In this document: positions 5,126 through 10,465 of the stretch, piece after piece | Layout of the letters: each line of letters begins with the position of its first letter | Numbering within the stretch: the stretch's first letter is position 1 | Assembly (NCBI GenBank): GCA_945907085.1 | Contig: CAMDSS010000050.1 | Location: forward strand, 1-10,465 | Direction: 5' to 3' | Source of the DNA: Cyanobium sp. NIES-981 | GTDB taxonomy: Bacteria > Cyanobacteriota > Cyanobacteriia > PCC-6307 > Cyanobiaceae | Length of the DNA: 10,465 nucleotides | Made by a program: the position numbers and the translations under genes | The notes under the pieces: generated by a model | Database searches by the model: none | What the model saw: the letters and a program-made list of their open reading frames with translations, nothing else | Told to the model about the DNA's origin: nothing

Positions 5126-5258
5126 TGGGGTTGGCCATCAACTGAAACAGCAAAAATCCTAGGGAGCAGAAATGATCTCTATGGAGAAGCCCGTTCAGCT
5201 CCAGGGCGTCGATGTTCGGGTGGGTCGTGGGGATGGGCTGGTAAGCCGCCGTCGTCAT
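5001..5258 (-). CDS. possible overlapping small ORF or gene remnant before DUF3598
   Basis: A frame starting MTTAAYQPIPTTHPNIDALE has very strong GC preference at third positions over its first 25 codons (23 of 25 G or C), which is typical of real genes here. After about residue 25 the preference disappears, and the frame then runs through the start of DUF3598 in another phase until a stop at 5001. It could be the 5' end of a decayed gene, a short leader peptide gene, or chance. No family is recognised and the ribosome binding site is weak. Confidence 0.25.
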   Translation of the reverse strand: MTTAAYQPIPTTHPNIDALELNGLLHRDHFCSLGFLLFQLMANPNGKSMGELPTEPRRVAWLLCLPRSQRHDPGQHTLNPQPGAG

Positions 5259-5300
5259 GGTGGCGGTCAGGAGCGTCCTGCAAGAGAAGCAAGGGTGGGG

Positions 5301-5336
5301 TTAAGAACACTTCCAGTGCTTGGATGTTCCTCTTAA
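5301..5336. promoter_or_regulatory. extended inverted repeat between divergent genes
   Basis: TTAAGAACACTTCCA (5301-5315) faces TGGATGTTCCTCTTAA (5321-5336), an imperfect dyad with small bulges on both arms. It lies between the minus-strand DUF3598 region and the plus-strand VOC gene, the right place for an operator serving one or both. It could equally be an RNA hairpin. No regulator is identified. Confidence 0.4.
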
Positions 5337-5426
5337 GATCAACATTGATAAACCCTGGACAAAGGCAATCACCCCTTAATCGCGTCCACGGATAAACTCT
5401 CAATGACCAAGTCGCAGGAAATGACC

Positions 5427-5843
5427 ATGCTTGATATTGGACTTACCCACATCGCCTTACCTGCTTCAGATATTGGACGTAGTGTTGAATTCTACGCGGC
5501 CTACGCTGAAATGCAAGTTGTGCATCGGCGCATTGATAGAGAAACAGGGGCTGAAGTTGTCTGGCTGTCTGACCATACGCGGCCGTTTGTGATTGTTCTG
5601 ATTCAAACCCCTTCCGTGCGGCCAGTTCTCTCTCCCCTAGCCCATCTTGGTATTGGCTGTAAGAGCCGCGAAGCCGTGGACAAGCTGTGCGATAAGGCTC
5701 GCCATGCTGGGCTATTGGTTGAAGAACCTAAGGACTCCGGCTATCCCATTGGCTATTGGGCCTTTTTACGAGATCCCGACGGCCATACGCTGGAACTGTC
5801 CTACGGCCAAGAGATTGGCCTAACAGTCACGCAGGAAAGTTAG
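5427..5843 (+). CDS. VOC superfamily (glyoxalase/dioxygenase fold) protein
   Basis: This 138-residue protein shows the two beta-alpha-beta-beta-beta modules of the vicinal oxygen chelate superfamily. The first starts at LTHIALPASDIGRSVEFY and the second at LAHLGIGCKSREAVDKL, ending with the signature FLRDPDGHTLELSYG. Likely metal ligands H8, H73 and E123 are present, so it is probably a metalloenzyme rather than a pure binding protein. The family includes lyases, dioxygenases and resistance proteins; the substrate cannot be told from sequence. The frame also has ATGs at 5403 and 5421. ATG 5427 is chosen because AGGA at 5416-5419 lies seven bases before it, and because residue 1 then sits just ahead of the first strand. 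It is divergent from the DUF3598 region. Confidence 0.9.
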   Translation: MLDIGLTHIALPASDIGRSVEFYAAYAEMQVVHRRIDRETGAEVVWLSDHTRPFVIVLIQTPSVRPVLSPLAHLGIGCKSREAVDKLCDKARHAGLLVEEPKDSGYPIGYWAFLRDPDGHTLELSYGQEIGLTVTQES

Positions 5844-5954
5844 TTAGGGATTTAGCTTCCTTCCCGGGGGGGGGTGACCAGTCCACTCCGCGCCTGCTGC
5901 TGCAACCGCAAACGCTTCAAGTCGATCCAGCAGCGCCTGGAAGCTTGGCCCCAT
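5844..5954 (-). CDS. possible 36-residue ORF containing a C9 run
   Basis: The frame reads MGPSFQALLDRLEAFAVAAA, then GAEWTGHPPPGRKLNP. The first part would form an amphipathic helix. It lies 47 bases downstream of yjbQ on the same strand and its stop TTA (5844-5846 on the plus strand) directly follows the VOC stop. A run of nine G (5866-5874, C on the coding strand) sits inside it, so its end is unreliable. No ribosome binding site at proper distance was seen. It may be the remains of a longer gene. Confidence 0.25.
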   Translation of the reverse strand: MGPSFQALLDRLEAFAVAAAGAEWTGHPPPGRKLNP

Positions 5955-6001
5955 GGGCTTCGCCCCCGTCTCCTGCGATCACAAATCGAGATTTGGGCTG
6001 A

Positions 6002-6451
6002 CTACTCGCCGACGACGTGGCAGGCGATTCGCCGCCGCTGGGGCATTGCCCTGTGTTCCCAGAGGTAAACCCCCTGCCAAACCCCTAGGAGCAGTTGCCC
6101 GCCATCCAGACTCAGCGTCAGGGTCTGGGCGGTGAGGGCCGTACGGATGTGGGCCGGCATGTCGTCGTCACCCTCGTCATCGTGTCGATAGCGGGTGCGC
6201 TGGCCGTTGCCGTTGATGGGACCACGACCATCCTGCGGGACCACCGCATCCATCCAGGCCTGCAGATCCGTCAGAACCCGGGGATCGGCGTTCTCATTGA
6301 TGGTCAGGCTGCAGCTGGTGTGCAAGCAGCTCAGGTGCAGCACGCCTCGCTGCATGCCAGTGGAACGAATCCAGTGGTTGAGTTCCCCGTCCAGGCGGGT
6401 GAAGCCTGGGCCGTTGGTCGAAACCTCGATTGCGTGCAGGTGCTGTTGCAT
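6002..6451 (-). CDS. yjbQ: YjbQ/UPF0047 family protein
   Basis: The 149-residue protein has the full set of family motifs. H44-T-S-C-S-L-T-I-N-E-N (44-54) comes first, then a loop with R-H90-D-D, the segment DDDMPAHIRTAL (95-106), and GVWQGVYLWEHR (123-134). The family forms small trimeric proteins of usually 130-150 residues with a conserved His-rich surface site. The database name 'secondary thiamine-phosphate synthase enzyme' rests on weak activity in E. coli, so the physiological reaction is open. ATG 6451 has AAGG about eight bases upstream and gives the usual family start. It is transcribed toward the VOC gene and lies just past a minus-strand terminator at 6497-6524, so it probably has its own promoter. 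Confidence 0.93.
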   Translation of the reverse strand: MQQHLHAIEVSTNGPGFTRLDGELNHWIRSTGMQRGVLHLSCLHTSCSLTINENADPRVLTDLQAWMDAVVPQDGRGPINGNGQRTRYRHDDEGDDDMPAHIRTALTAQTLTLSLDGGQLLLGVWQGVYLWEHRAMPQRRRIACHVVGE

Positions 6452-6496
6452 GGTCCAGCCTTAGCAGGTCTGACATCAGTCGCATGGTCATAAAAA

Positions 6497-6524
6497 AGCC
6501 GGTTCCGCCAAACCGGGACCGGCT
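6497..6524 (-). terminator. strong intrinsic terminator, minus strand
   Basis: Arms AGCCGGTTCC (6497-6506) and GGGACCGGCT (6515-6524) form ten pairs with one G-U around an eight-base loop. On the minus strand they are followed by six T (complement of 6492-6497). It must end a minus-strand transcript coming from above 6524, yet no clear gene lies there. It also separates yjbQ from upstream transcription. Confidence 0.85.
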
Positions 6525-6660
6525 GAATCGACCACTTCCTTACCTCGAGATAAAACTGAAGCTGTCATCAATGGCTTCCTGGGCACCGATGGGGCAGTGC
6601 ATTGGAGTGCCGACTGCGTTGACGGATTCATGCAGTGTCGCGTCAGTCGGCTAGACCACG
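6525..6660 (-). ncRNA. candidate small RNA or tiny gene ending at the 6497-6524 terminator
   Basis: Directly upstream of the terminator on the minus strand lies a long hairpin with perfect 8-bp arms (GCCGACTG 6609-6616 and CAGTCGGC 6644-6651) but no normal gene. A frame from a TAG to the TAA at 6540-6542 ends MHCPIGAQEAIDDSFSFISR (20 residues from ATG 6602) and looks somewhat protein-like, with further open codons before the ATG. So this is either a structured small RNA of about 170 bases or a very short gene. The 5' end and promoter are not identified. Confidence 0.3.
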
Positions 6661-6675
6661 GTTAGGTGGAGACTG

Positions 6676-6906
6676 TTGCAGCAGGGGCCAAGGGACAGCT
6701 GGCTAAAGAAGCTGATTGGGTGGCGTGTCGTCCATCCGGACACCTCCGCTTTGGTTAAGGCCATCTTGATTTTGCCCAGGGCCGAAGGCAATCAGCACTT
6801 GCACCTATGGCTGCAGATGGCTGAGGTCTCCAGAATTCAAAATCGACCCTGCTACGCCATGGTGCTGCTAGAGCTGGAGCAGAAGGCTATGAGGAGATCT
6901 CATTAA
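6676..6906 (+). CDS. possible 76-residue protein, TTG start
   Basis: The ORF begins with TTG 6676, preceded by AGGTGGA (6664-6670) at a suitable distance. It reads MQQGPRDSWLKKLIGWRVVH and continues with two helix-like stretches (about 24-34 ALVKAILILPR and 40-70, Leu/Met/Glu-rich). Third positions are GC-rich, as in real genes here. There is no signal peptide, no metal motif and no family that I recognise. The minus-strand candidate RNA lies immediately upstream on the opposite strand, so the two would be divergent. The non-ATG start lowers confidence. Confidence 0.42.
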   Translation: MQQGPRDSWLKKLIGWRVVHPDTSALVKAILILPRAEGNQHLHLWLQMAEVSRIQNRPCYAMVLLELEQKAMRRSH

Positions 6907-7148
6907 CTTCTGATCCTCAAGGGTCTGATTTCTCGCGGTGAGCATCTGACACGGAATTCTTGTCAGTGGGGTGATGCGTTTTGCGAAGGCACCGATGAAG
7001 AAATACGAAGGTCCACTCTGAAGTGTGTATCGCTACGGCGCGCTCTTAAGATTCTCTTTAGAAAGGGGTTTCGTTGATGCTCCCCTGTGGTCGTCTCTGG
7101 TTTGCCTGCCCTGCTAGCCCTTTCCGCTCTGGTGGGGTTGGTGGTGGT
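6907..7148. other. spacer with a small inverted repeat and a hydrophobic ORF
   Basis: CTGACA (6946-6951) and TGTCAG (6961-6966) form a 6-bp inverted repeat around an EcoRI-like GAATTC, of unknown role. At 7087-7179 a GTG-started plus-strand frame of 30 residues is almost one hydrophobic helix (SGLPALLALSALVGLVVVQ). It would overlap the end of the minus-strand ORF at 7149, has no clear ribosome binding site, and is only a possibility. Confidence 0.3.
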
Positions 7149-7421
7149 TCAGGTCGTGCTTGACCTCGTTGCCAGCTGATTGGACCAATCGCGCGCCGTC
7201 TTGCGTGCTGAAGTTTGGTCGTGCGTTTGCTGGCTGACATCTTGTGCTTGGAGGCGAACTAGCAGGTGTTCGAGATCCTCTGAGCACAGTTCTCCATCCC
7301 GATCCCAGCGCATCAGTGATGTCAGGGGTGTCCCTTGGTTCTGCTCCTGGTCCATGGCGTCGCCTACTGCTTGGCTCAACGATGGCCTGTCAGTCCTGCC
7401 GTTTGTTGGCTGAAGTAGCAC
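7149..7421 (-). CDS. possible 68-90-residue protein, perhaps part of a frameshifted gene
   Basis: The frame opens with GTG 7421; a more natural start may be ATG 7355 (MDQEQNQGTPLTSLMRWDRD), preceded by an AGGCG. The protein is polar and Gln/Asp/Arg-rich, with a likely helix at GELCSEDLEHLLVRLQAQ; no family is recognised. Directly upstream another minus-strand frame (7376-7609) overlaps it in a different phase. The two would join into one 153-residue frame if the C7 run (G7 at 7425-7431 on the plus strand) had eight bases. The upstream frame has only a TTG start next to a stop. This is either a decayed gene, a sequencing slip, or chance. Confidence 0.35.
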   Translation of the reverse strand: MLLQPTNGRTDRPSLSQAVGDAMDQEQNQGTPLTSLMRWDRDGELCSEDLEHLLVRLQAQDVSQQTHDQTSARKTARDWSNQLATRSSTT

Positions 7422-7679
7422 TTTGGGGGGGAAGACTTGCTAAAGACCTTCAGTAGCGCTGCAGTTGCCCGCATGGGGTGGTGGGCGATCCACGGGCTGT
7501 CCCCTTCCTTGTAAACGCTTTCAATCCTTGCCTTCGGCCGTGGGGCCAGGGATATGGGCTGCTTGGCTGCCGCGCTAGGCCTATCAGGGCCGGTGTGTTG
7601 CGTTGGCAATCACTAACGGCGGGGATCGCCAAGGGTTCCCTGGGCTGCACACTTTCGCCACGATGCGTGAAATGAGGCC

Positions 7680-8642
7680 ATGGCTGGTTCCGGTTCCTCT
7701 CCTGAAGGCCAGCCCCTGCAGCGCTTAGAAGCCGAGATGGGTGCTGCCCCTCGCCCGAACCAGGAAACCAAGGTGGTGTTTCTGCCCCGGGATCCCCAAT
7801 GGGCTTTCGTGCACTGGGAGATCAGTGCTCAGGATCAACAGAACGTTCAGGCTGCGAAGGCAGAGCAACTGGTGCTGCGGGTGTGGGATGTCACAGGGTT
7901 GCCAGCCGGGTCGGTGCACCTGCACACCCTGCAGGAATTGTTGGTGAATGCCCTGGCGCGGGAATGGTTTGTCCCCGTGCCCATGAGTGATCGCGACTAT
8001 CAAGTGGAGCTTGGCTACCGCATGGCTGGCGGTGGCTGGCTATCGGTGGCTGTCTCGGCGCCTGCACGCATGCCAGCGACTGGACCAAGCAGGGAGATCG
8101 CCGATCATTTCGTTCCCTTTGTGCTGGACCCGCCCGCAAGCCAAAACGCTGAGACCCTGCCCGTCACGCCTCCCCCGGCGCTGGCGGCGGGTTTGCATGA
8201 GCGTCTCTATCTCCAGGCCAGCGGTGGTCGCCAGGTATTAGGGCGGGGATCCGAGGCCTTCCATGACCTCCACGCAGACCAGGCTTCCGCGGCTGGCAAC
8301 CAGAGTTCTGGGGTCGGTCTCTGGGCCAGTGGCCGCAACGACTCCGGTGCTGGCTTGATGGCCCGCCAACGCAGCTTCTGGCTGGTGGCCGACGCCGAGT
8401 TGATTGTCTATGGGGCTACCGATCCCTCGGCAACGTTGCGGATTGGCGAGGAGATCGTGTCCTTGGCCGCCGATGGCACCTTCCGGTTGCAGGTGCCCTT
8501 CCGCGATGGTCAGCAGGTGTATCCGATCACGGCCGTTGCCGCCGACGGCGAGCAACGCCGCTCCATCACCCTGGAGTTTGACCGCAGCACCCCGGATGCA
8601 GCGGTCAACAGCCAGGATGACGCCGTGGCCGAGTGGTTTTGA
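7680..8642 (+). CDS. DUF4912 domain protein
   Basis: The 320-residue protein starts with a short Pro/Glu tail (1-30). The DUF4912 domain follows (about 31-150), shown by VVFLPRDPQWAFVHWEIS and the strands LVLRVWDVTG and YQVELGYRMAGGGWLSV. Residues 151-235 are a low-complexity linker rich in Ala, Ser, Gly and Pro. A C-terminal beta-rich segment (about 236-298, ELIVYGATDPSATLRIG ... ITLEFDRSTP) resembles an Ig-like sandwich. The family function is not known; cyanobacterial members are often longer. There is no signal peptide. ATG 7680 has TGAGG just upstream. It converges on chlL, with a small hairpin at its stop codon. Confidence 0.9.
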   Translation: MAGSGSSPEGQPLQRLEAEMGAAPRPNQETKVVFLPRDPQWAFVHWEISAQDQQNVQAAKAEQLVLRVWDVTGLPAGSVHLHTLQELLVNALAREWFVPVPMSDRDYQVELGYRMAGGGWLSVAVSAPARMPATGPSREIADHFVPFVLDPPASQNAETLPVTPPPALAAGLHERLYLQASGGRQVLGRGSEAFHDLHADQASAAGNQSSGVGLWASGRNDSGAGLMARQRSFWLVADAELIVYGATDPSATLRIGEEIVSLAADGTFRLQVPFRDGQQVYPITAVAADGEQRRSITLEFDRSTPDAAVNSQDDAVAEWF

Positions 8643-8656
8643 GGCCCTGCGGCCTC
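8641..8656 (+). terminator. weak terminator-like hairpin between convergent genes
   Basis: GAGGCC (8641-8646, overlapping the DUF4912 stop codon) pairs perfectly with GGCCTC (8651-8656) around CTGC, followed by TGGTGTTC. It lies 17 bases before the chlL stop on the opposite strand. The T-run is poor, so termination is uncertain. Confidence 0.4.
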
Positions 8657-8673
8657 TGGTGTTCAGATAACGC

Positions 8674-9558
8674 TTAATCAAATCCCAGGAGGTCAAAGAT
8701 CTCGCGATCCTTGAGGGATTCGGCTTCCAGGGGCTCCACGTTGTCCAACATGCGCTGGGCCAGGTTGAGGTATTCCTGCTGAACAGCCTCTACCTCAGGG
8801 GTGGCTTCCATCTCGAAGATGGTGCATTTCTTGAGCCTGGAGCGGCGGATGGCATCGAGGTCGGGGAAGTGGGCCATCGTTTTCATGCCCACCCGATCGT
8901 TAAAGCGATCGATTTGGTCGGTGTCCTTGCTGCGGTTCGCCACCACACCCCCGAGACGAACCTTGTAGTTCTTGGCTTTGGCTTGGATCGCCGCAATGAT
9001 CCGATTCATCGCAAAGATGGAATCGAAATCGTTGGCGGTCACGATCAGGCAGTAATCGGCATGCTGCAAGGGGGCGGCAAAGCCACCACACACCACATCA
9101 CCGAGCACATCGAAAATCACCACGTCGGTGTCTTCGAGCAGGTGGTGCTCCTTGAGCAACTTCACGGTTTGGCCCGTGACATAGCCGCCACAGCCCGTAC
9201 CCGCCGGCGGACCACCGGATTCGACACACATCACCCCATTGAAGCCCTTAAAGACAAAGTCCTCGGGGCGTAATTCTTCGGTGTGAAAGTCCACGGTTTC
9301 GAGAATATCGATCACCGTGGGCACCATTGTTTTGGTGAGAGTGAAGGTGGAATCGTGCTTTGGATCGCAGCCGATCTGCAGGACTCTCTTGCCCAGCTTG
9401 GAGAAGGCGGCCGACAGATTCGAGGATGTGGTGGATTTGCCGATGCCACCTTTGCCGTAGACGGCAATCACCAACGCACCTTCCTCAATCGCCATGGAGG
9501 GGTCTTGATGAACCTGGAGGCTCCCCTCCCCATCAGGCCTGGTCAGAGTTGTTGTCAT
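8674..9558 (-). CDS. chlL: light-independent protochlorophyllide reductase, ATP-binding iron-sulfur subunit
   Basis: ChlL is the NifH-like reductase component of the dark-operative protochlorophyllide reductase. As a dimer it hydrolyses ATP and passes electrons from a [4Fe-4S] cluster to ChlN-ChlB, which reduces ring D of protochlorophyllide to chlorophyllide. Visible motifs are the P-loop YGKGGIGKS (34-42), CDPKHDS (64-70), the cluster cysteines C123 (AGTGCGGYV) and C157 (GDVVCGGF), and the switch II segment DVLGDVV. The length of 294 residues is normal. The first 28 residues form a variable N-terminal tail; ATG 9558 is the natural start although no ribosome binding site is clear. It follows chlB with a 155-base gap, so it may have its own promoter or be read through from chlB. 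The complex is oxygen-sensitive. Confidence 0.98.
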   Translation of the reverse strand: MTTTLTRPDGEGSLQVHQDPSMAIEEGALVIAVYGKGGIGKSTTSSNLSAAFSKLGKRVLQIGCDPKHDSTFTLTKTMVPTVIDILETVDFHTEELRPEDFVFKGFNGVMCVESGGPPAGTGCGGYVTGQTVKLLKEHHLLEDTDVVIFDVLGDVVCGGFAAPLQHADYCLIVTANDFDSIFAMNRIIAAIQAKAKNYKVRLGGVVANRSKDTDQIDRFNDRVGMKTMAHFPDLDAIRRSRLKKCTIFEMEATPEVEAVQQEYLNLAQRMLDNVEPLEAESLKDREIFDLLGFD

Positions 9559-9713
9559 AACCGATCAAACAGGCCAGCCCCTTGGAAGCATGGGTTGGTC
9601 TTGGTTCTATCAAAGGCCTTCGGATGTACTCCGGTGGGACCTCCATGCAAACCGATACATCTCCCCTTCTCTATGTGAGCAGTTCAAAACTTGCGCCCAA
9701 ACGCAAGCGGTCG

Positions 9714-10465
9714 TTAGCGGCTCAGGTGTGCCTTTGCCTCGTAAAGGGTTTCCGAGTCAATCACTTGCAATTGCCGTTCCCGCGCATAGGTTTCCGTGTT
9801 GCGCCGCACCTTGCTGCGCACAAAGAAGGGGATCTTGGCCAGTTCCGCCTCACCATCGGCGCTCCACACGAGGCCTTCCAGGGTTGCCGTTGGAGCGGCC
9901 GGTGGGGCCTGAGCCGGTGTGGCTTGGGCCTGGGGTTCAGAGGTCTGGGTTGGAGCTCCCTCGCCGAGGTGGCTGCGGTGGCCATCCACGAACTCAAAAT
10001 CGTGGCGGAACATGCCAATCAGGTGTTCCTCTAGGCCCATCATCAGGGGATGCACCCAGGAATCAAAGATCACATTCGCCCCTTCCCAGCCCATTTGGGG
10101 TGAATAGCGGGCCGGCACATCCTGGACATGCAGCGGCGAGCTGATCACCGCACAGGGGACCCCCAGCCGTTTGGCACTGTGGCGCTCCATTTGGGTGCCC
10201 AACACCAGTTCCGGGCTGGCGTCGGCCATGGCCTTCTCCACCGCTAAGTAGTCGTCGGTGATGATCGCCTCCAAACCCAGCTCCTTGGCAGCTGCGCGCA
10301 CCTCCCGGGCCAGCTCCCGGCTGTAGCTACCCAGACCCACCACCTGAAAGCCCAATTCCTGGCTGGCAATCTTGGCGGCGGCGATGGCATGGGTGGCATC
10401 ACCAAAAATGAACACCCGCTTGCCCGTGAGGTAGGTGGAATCCACCGAGCGGGAATACCAGGGCA
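9714..10465 (-). CDS. chlB: light-independent protochlorophyllide reductase subunit B (C-terminal part)
   Basis: This is the 3' part of chlB; the gene runs off the right edge and about half of the usual 500-plus residues is missing. ChlB with ChlN forms the NifDK-like catalytic component that binds protochlorophyllide and reduces it with electrons from ChlL. The visible part starts PWYSRSVDSTYLTGKRVFIF and contains ISSPLHVQDVPARYSPQMGW and GANVIFDSWVHPLMMGLEEH, both typical of the family. After HRSHLGEGA comes an Ala/Pro/Gln-rich linker of about 30 residues. The small C-terminal domain follows (LVWSADGEAELAKIPFFVR ... ETYARERQ), found in most ChlB proteins. The linker is a variable spot in the family. 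chlL follows on the same strand; chlN would be expected beyond the edge. Confidence 0.98.
   Translation of the reverse strand, partial: PWYSRSVDSTYLTGKRVFIFGDATHAIAAAKIASQELGFQVVGLGSYSRELAREVRAAAKELGLEAIITDDYLAVEKAMADASPELVLGTQMERHSAKRLGVPCAVISSPLHVQDVPARYSPQMGWEGANVIFDSWVHPLMMGLEEHLIGMFRHDFEFVDGHRSHLGEGAPTQTSEPQAQATPAQAPPAAPTATLEGLVWSADGEAELAKIPFFVRSKVRRNTETYARERQLQVIDSETLYEAKAHLSR

Noticed and set aside
6095..6493. 132-residue plus-strand frame
   Set aside because: It is antisense to yjbQ, whose family motifs are unmistakable.
7478..7675. 65-residue plus-strand frame before DUF4912
   Set aside because: It has moderate third-position GC bias but competes with opposite-strand frames of equal quality and has no ribosome binding site or family.
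8238..8696. 152-residue minus-strand frame
   Set aside because: It is antisense to the DUF4912 gene; the Gly/Ala-rich pattern is a GC-rich shadow.
8869..9273. 134-residue plus-strand frame rich in His
   Set aside because: It is antisense to chlL.
9590..10144. 184-residue plus-strand frame rich in Pro and Arg
   Set aside because: It is antisense to chlB, partly over the linker, and resembles no protein.
1..10465. CRISPR array, insertion sequence or integrase
   Set aside because: No regularly spaced repeats, no transposase or recombinase motif and no target-site duplications were seen; the only tandem repeat is the two-copy 14-bp unit at 1788-1815.

Overview
The window most likely comes from a unicellular picocyanobacterium of the Synechococcus/Cyanobium group with moderately high GC. 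The support is the light-independent protochlorophyllide reductase genes chlL and chlB, two high-light-inducible (hli) genes, cyanobacterial families such as DUF3598, a DUF4912 protein, and many very short genes with little spacing. The genus is an inference. I see no mobile element, CRISPR array, rRNA or phage module.

Layout. At 1-750 are a tRNA-Lys(UUU), a stretch without a convincing gene, and a 51-residue DUF2256 zinc-finger protein. At 1024-1728 three small plus-strand genes follow one another; the first two are tandem, diverged ribbon-helix-helix paralogues. From 2545 down to a terminator at 1842-1867, three small minus-strand genes lie in series: an unrecognised 62-residue protein, a 37-residue single-helix membrane protein and an hli gene. 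A near-perfect HLR1 element, the RpaB/high-light response site, precedes the last two. At 2606-4006 are a doubtful small ORF, a 70-residue single-helix membrane protein, and a more AT-rich unrecognised minus-strand gene that has no ATG start and may be 5'-truncated.

At 4082-5125 a DUF3598 lipocalin-like gene is followed on the same strand by a second hli gene with a weaker HLR1-like element and a strong terminator. At 5427-6451 are a VOC/glyoxalase-fold protein (plus) and a YjbQ/UPF0047 protein (minus). The stretch 6490-7680 is poorly explained: it holds a strong minus-strand terminator with a structured region upstream (possible small RNA), one plausible 76-residue plus-strand ORF, and a possible minus-strand gene interrupted at a G7/C7 run. 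A DUF4912 protein (7680-8642) converges on chlL, which follows chlB; chlB runs off the right edge.

Functional theme. Recognisable genes point to chlorophyll synthesis (ChlL reduces the ChlN-ChlB complex, making chlorophyllide without light) and high-light protection of pigments (the Hli proteins). The most interesting observation is that both hli transcription units carry an HLR1-type direct repeat at almost the same distance, 23-24 nt, upstream of the first ATG. One unit also encodes an undescribed 37-residue membrane peptide, which may be a partner of the Hli protein.
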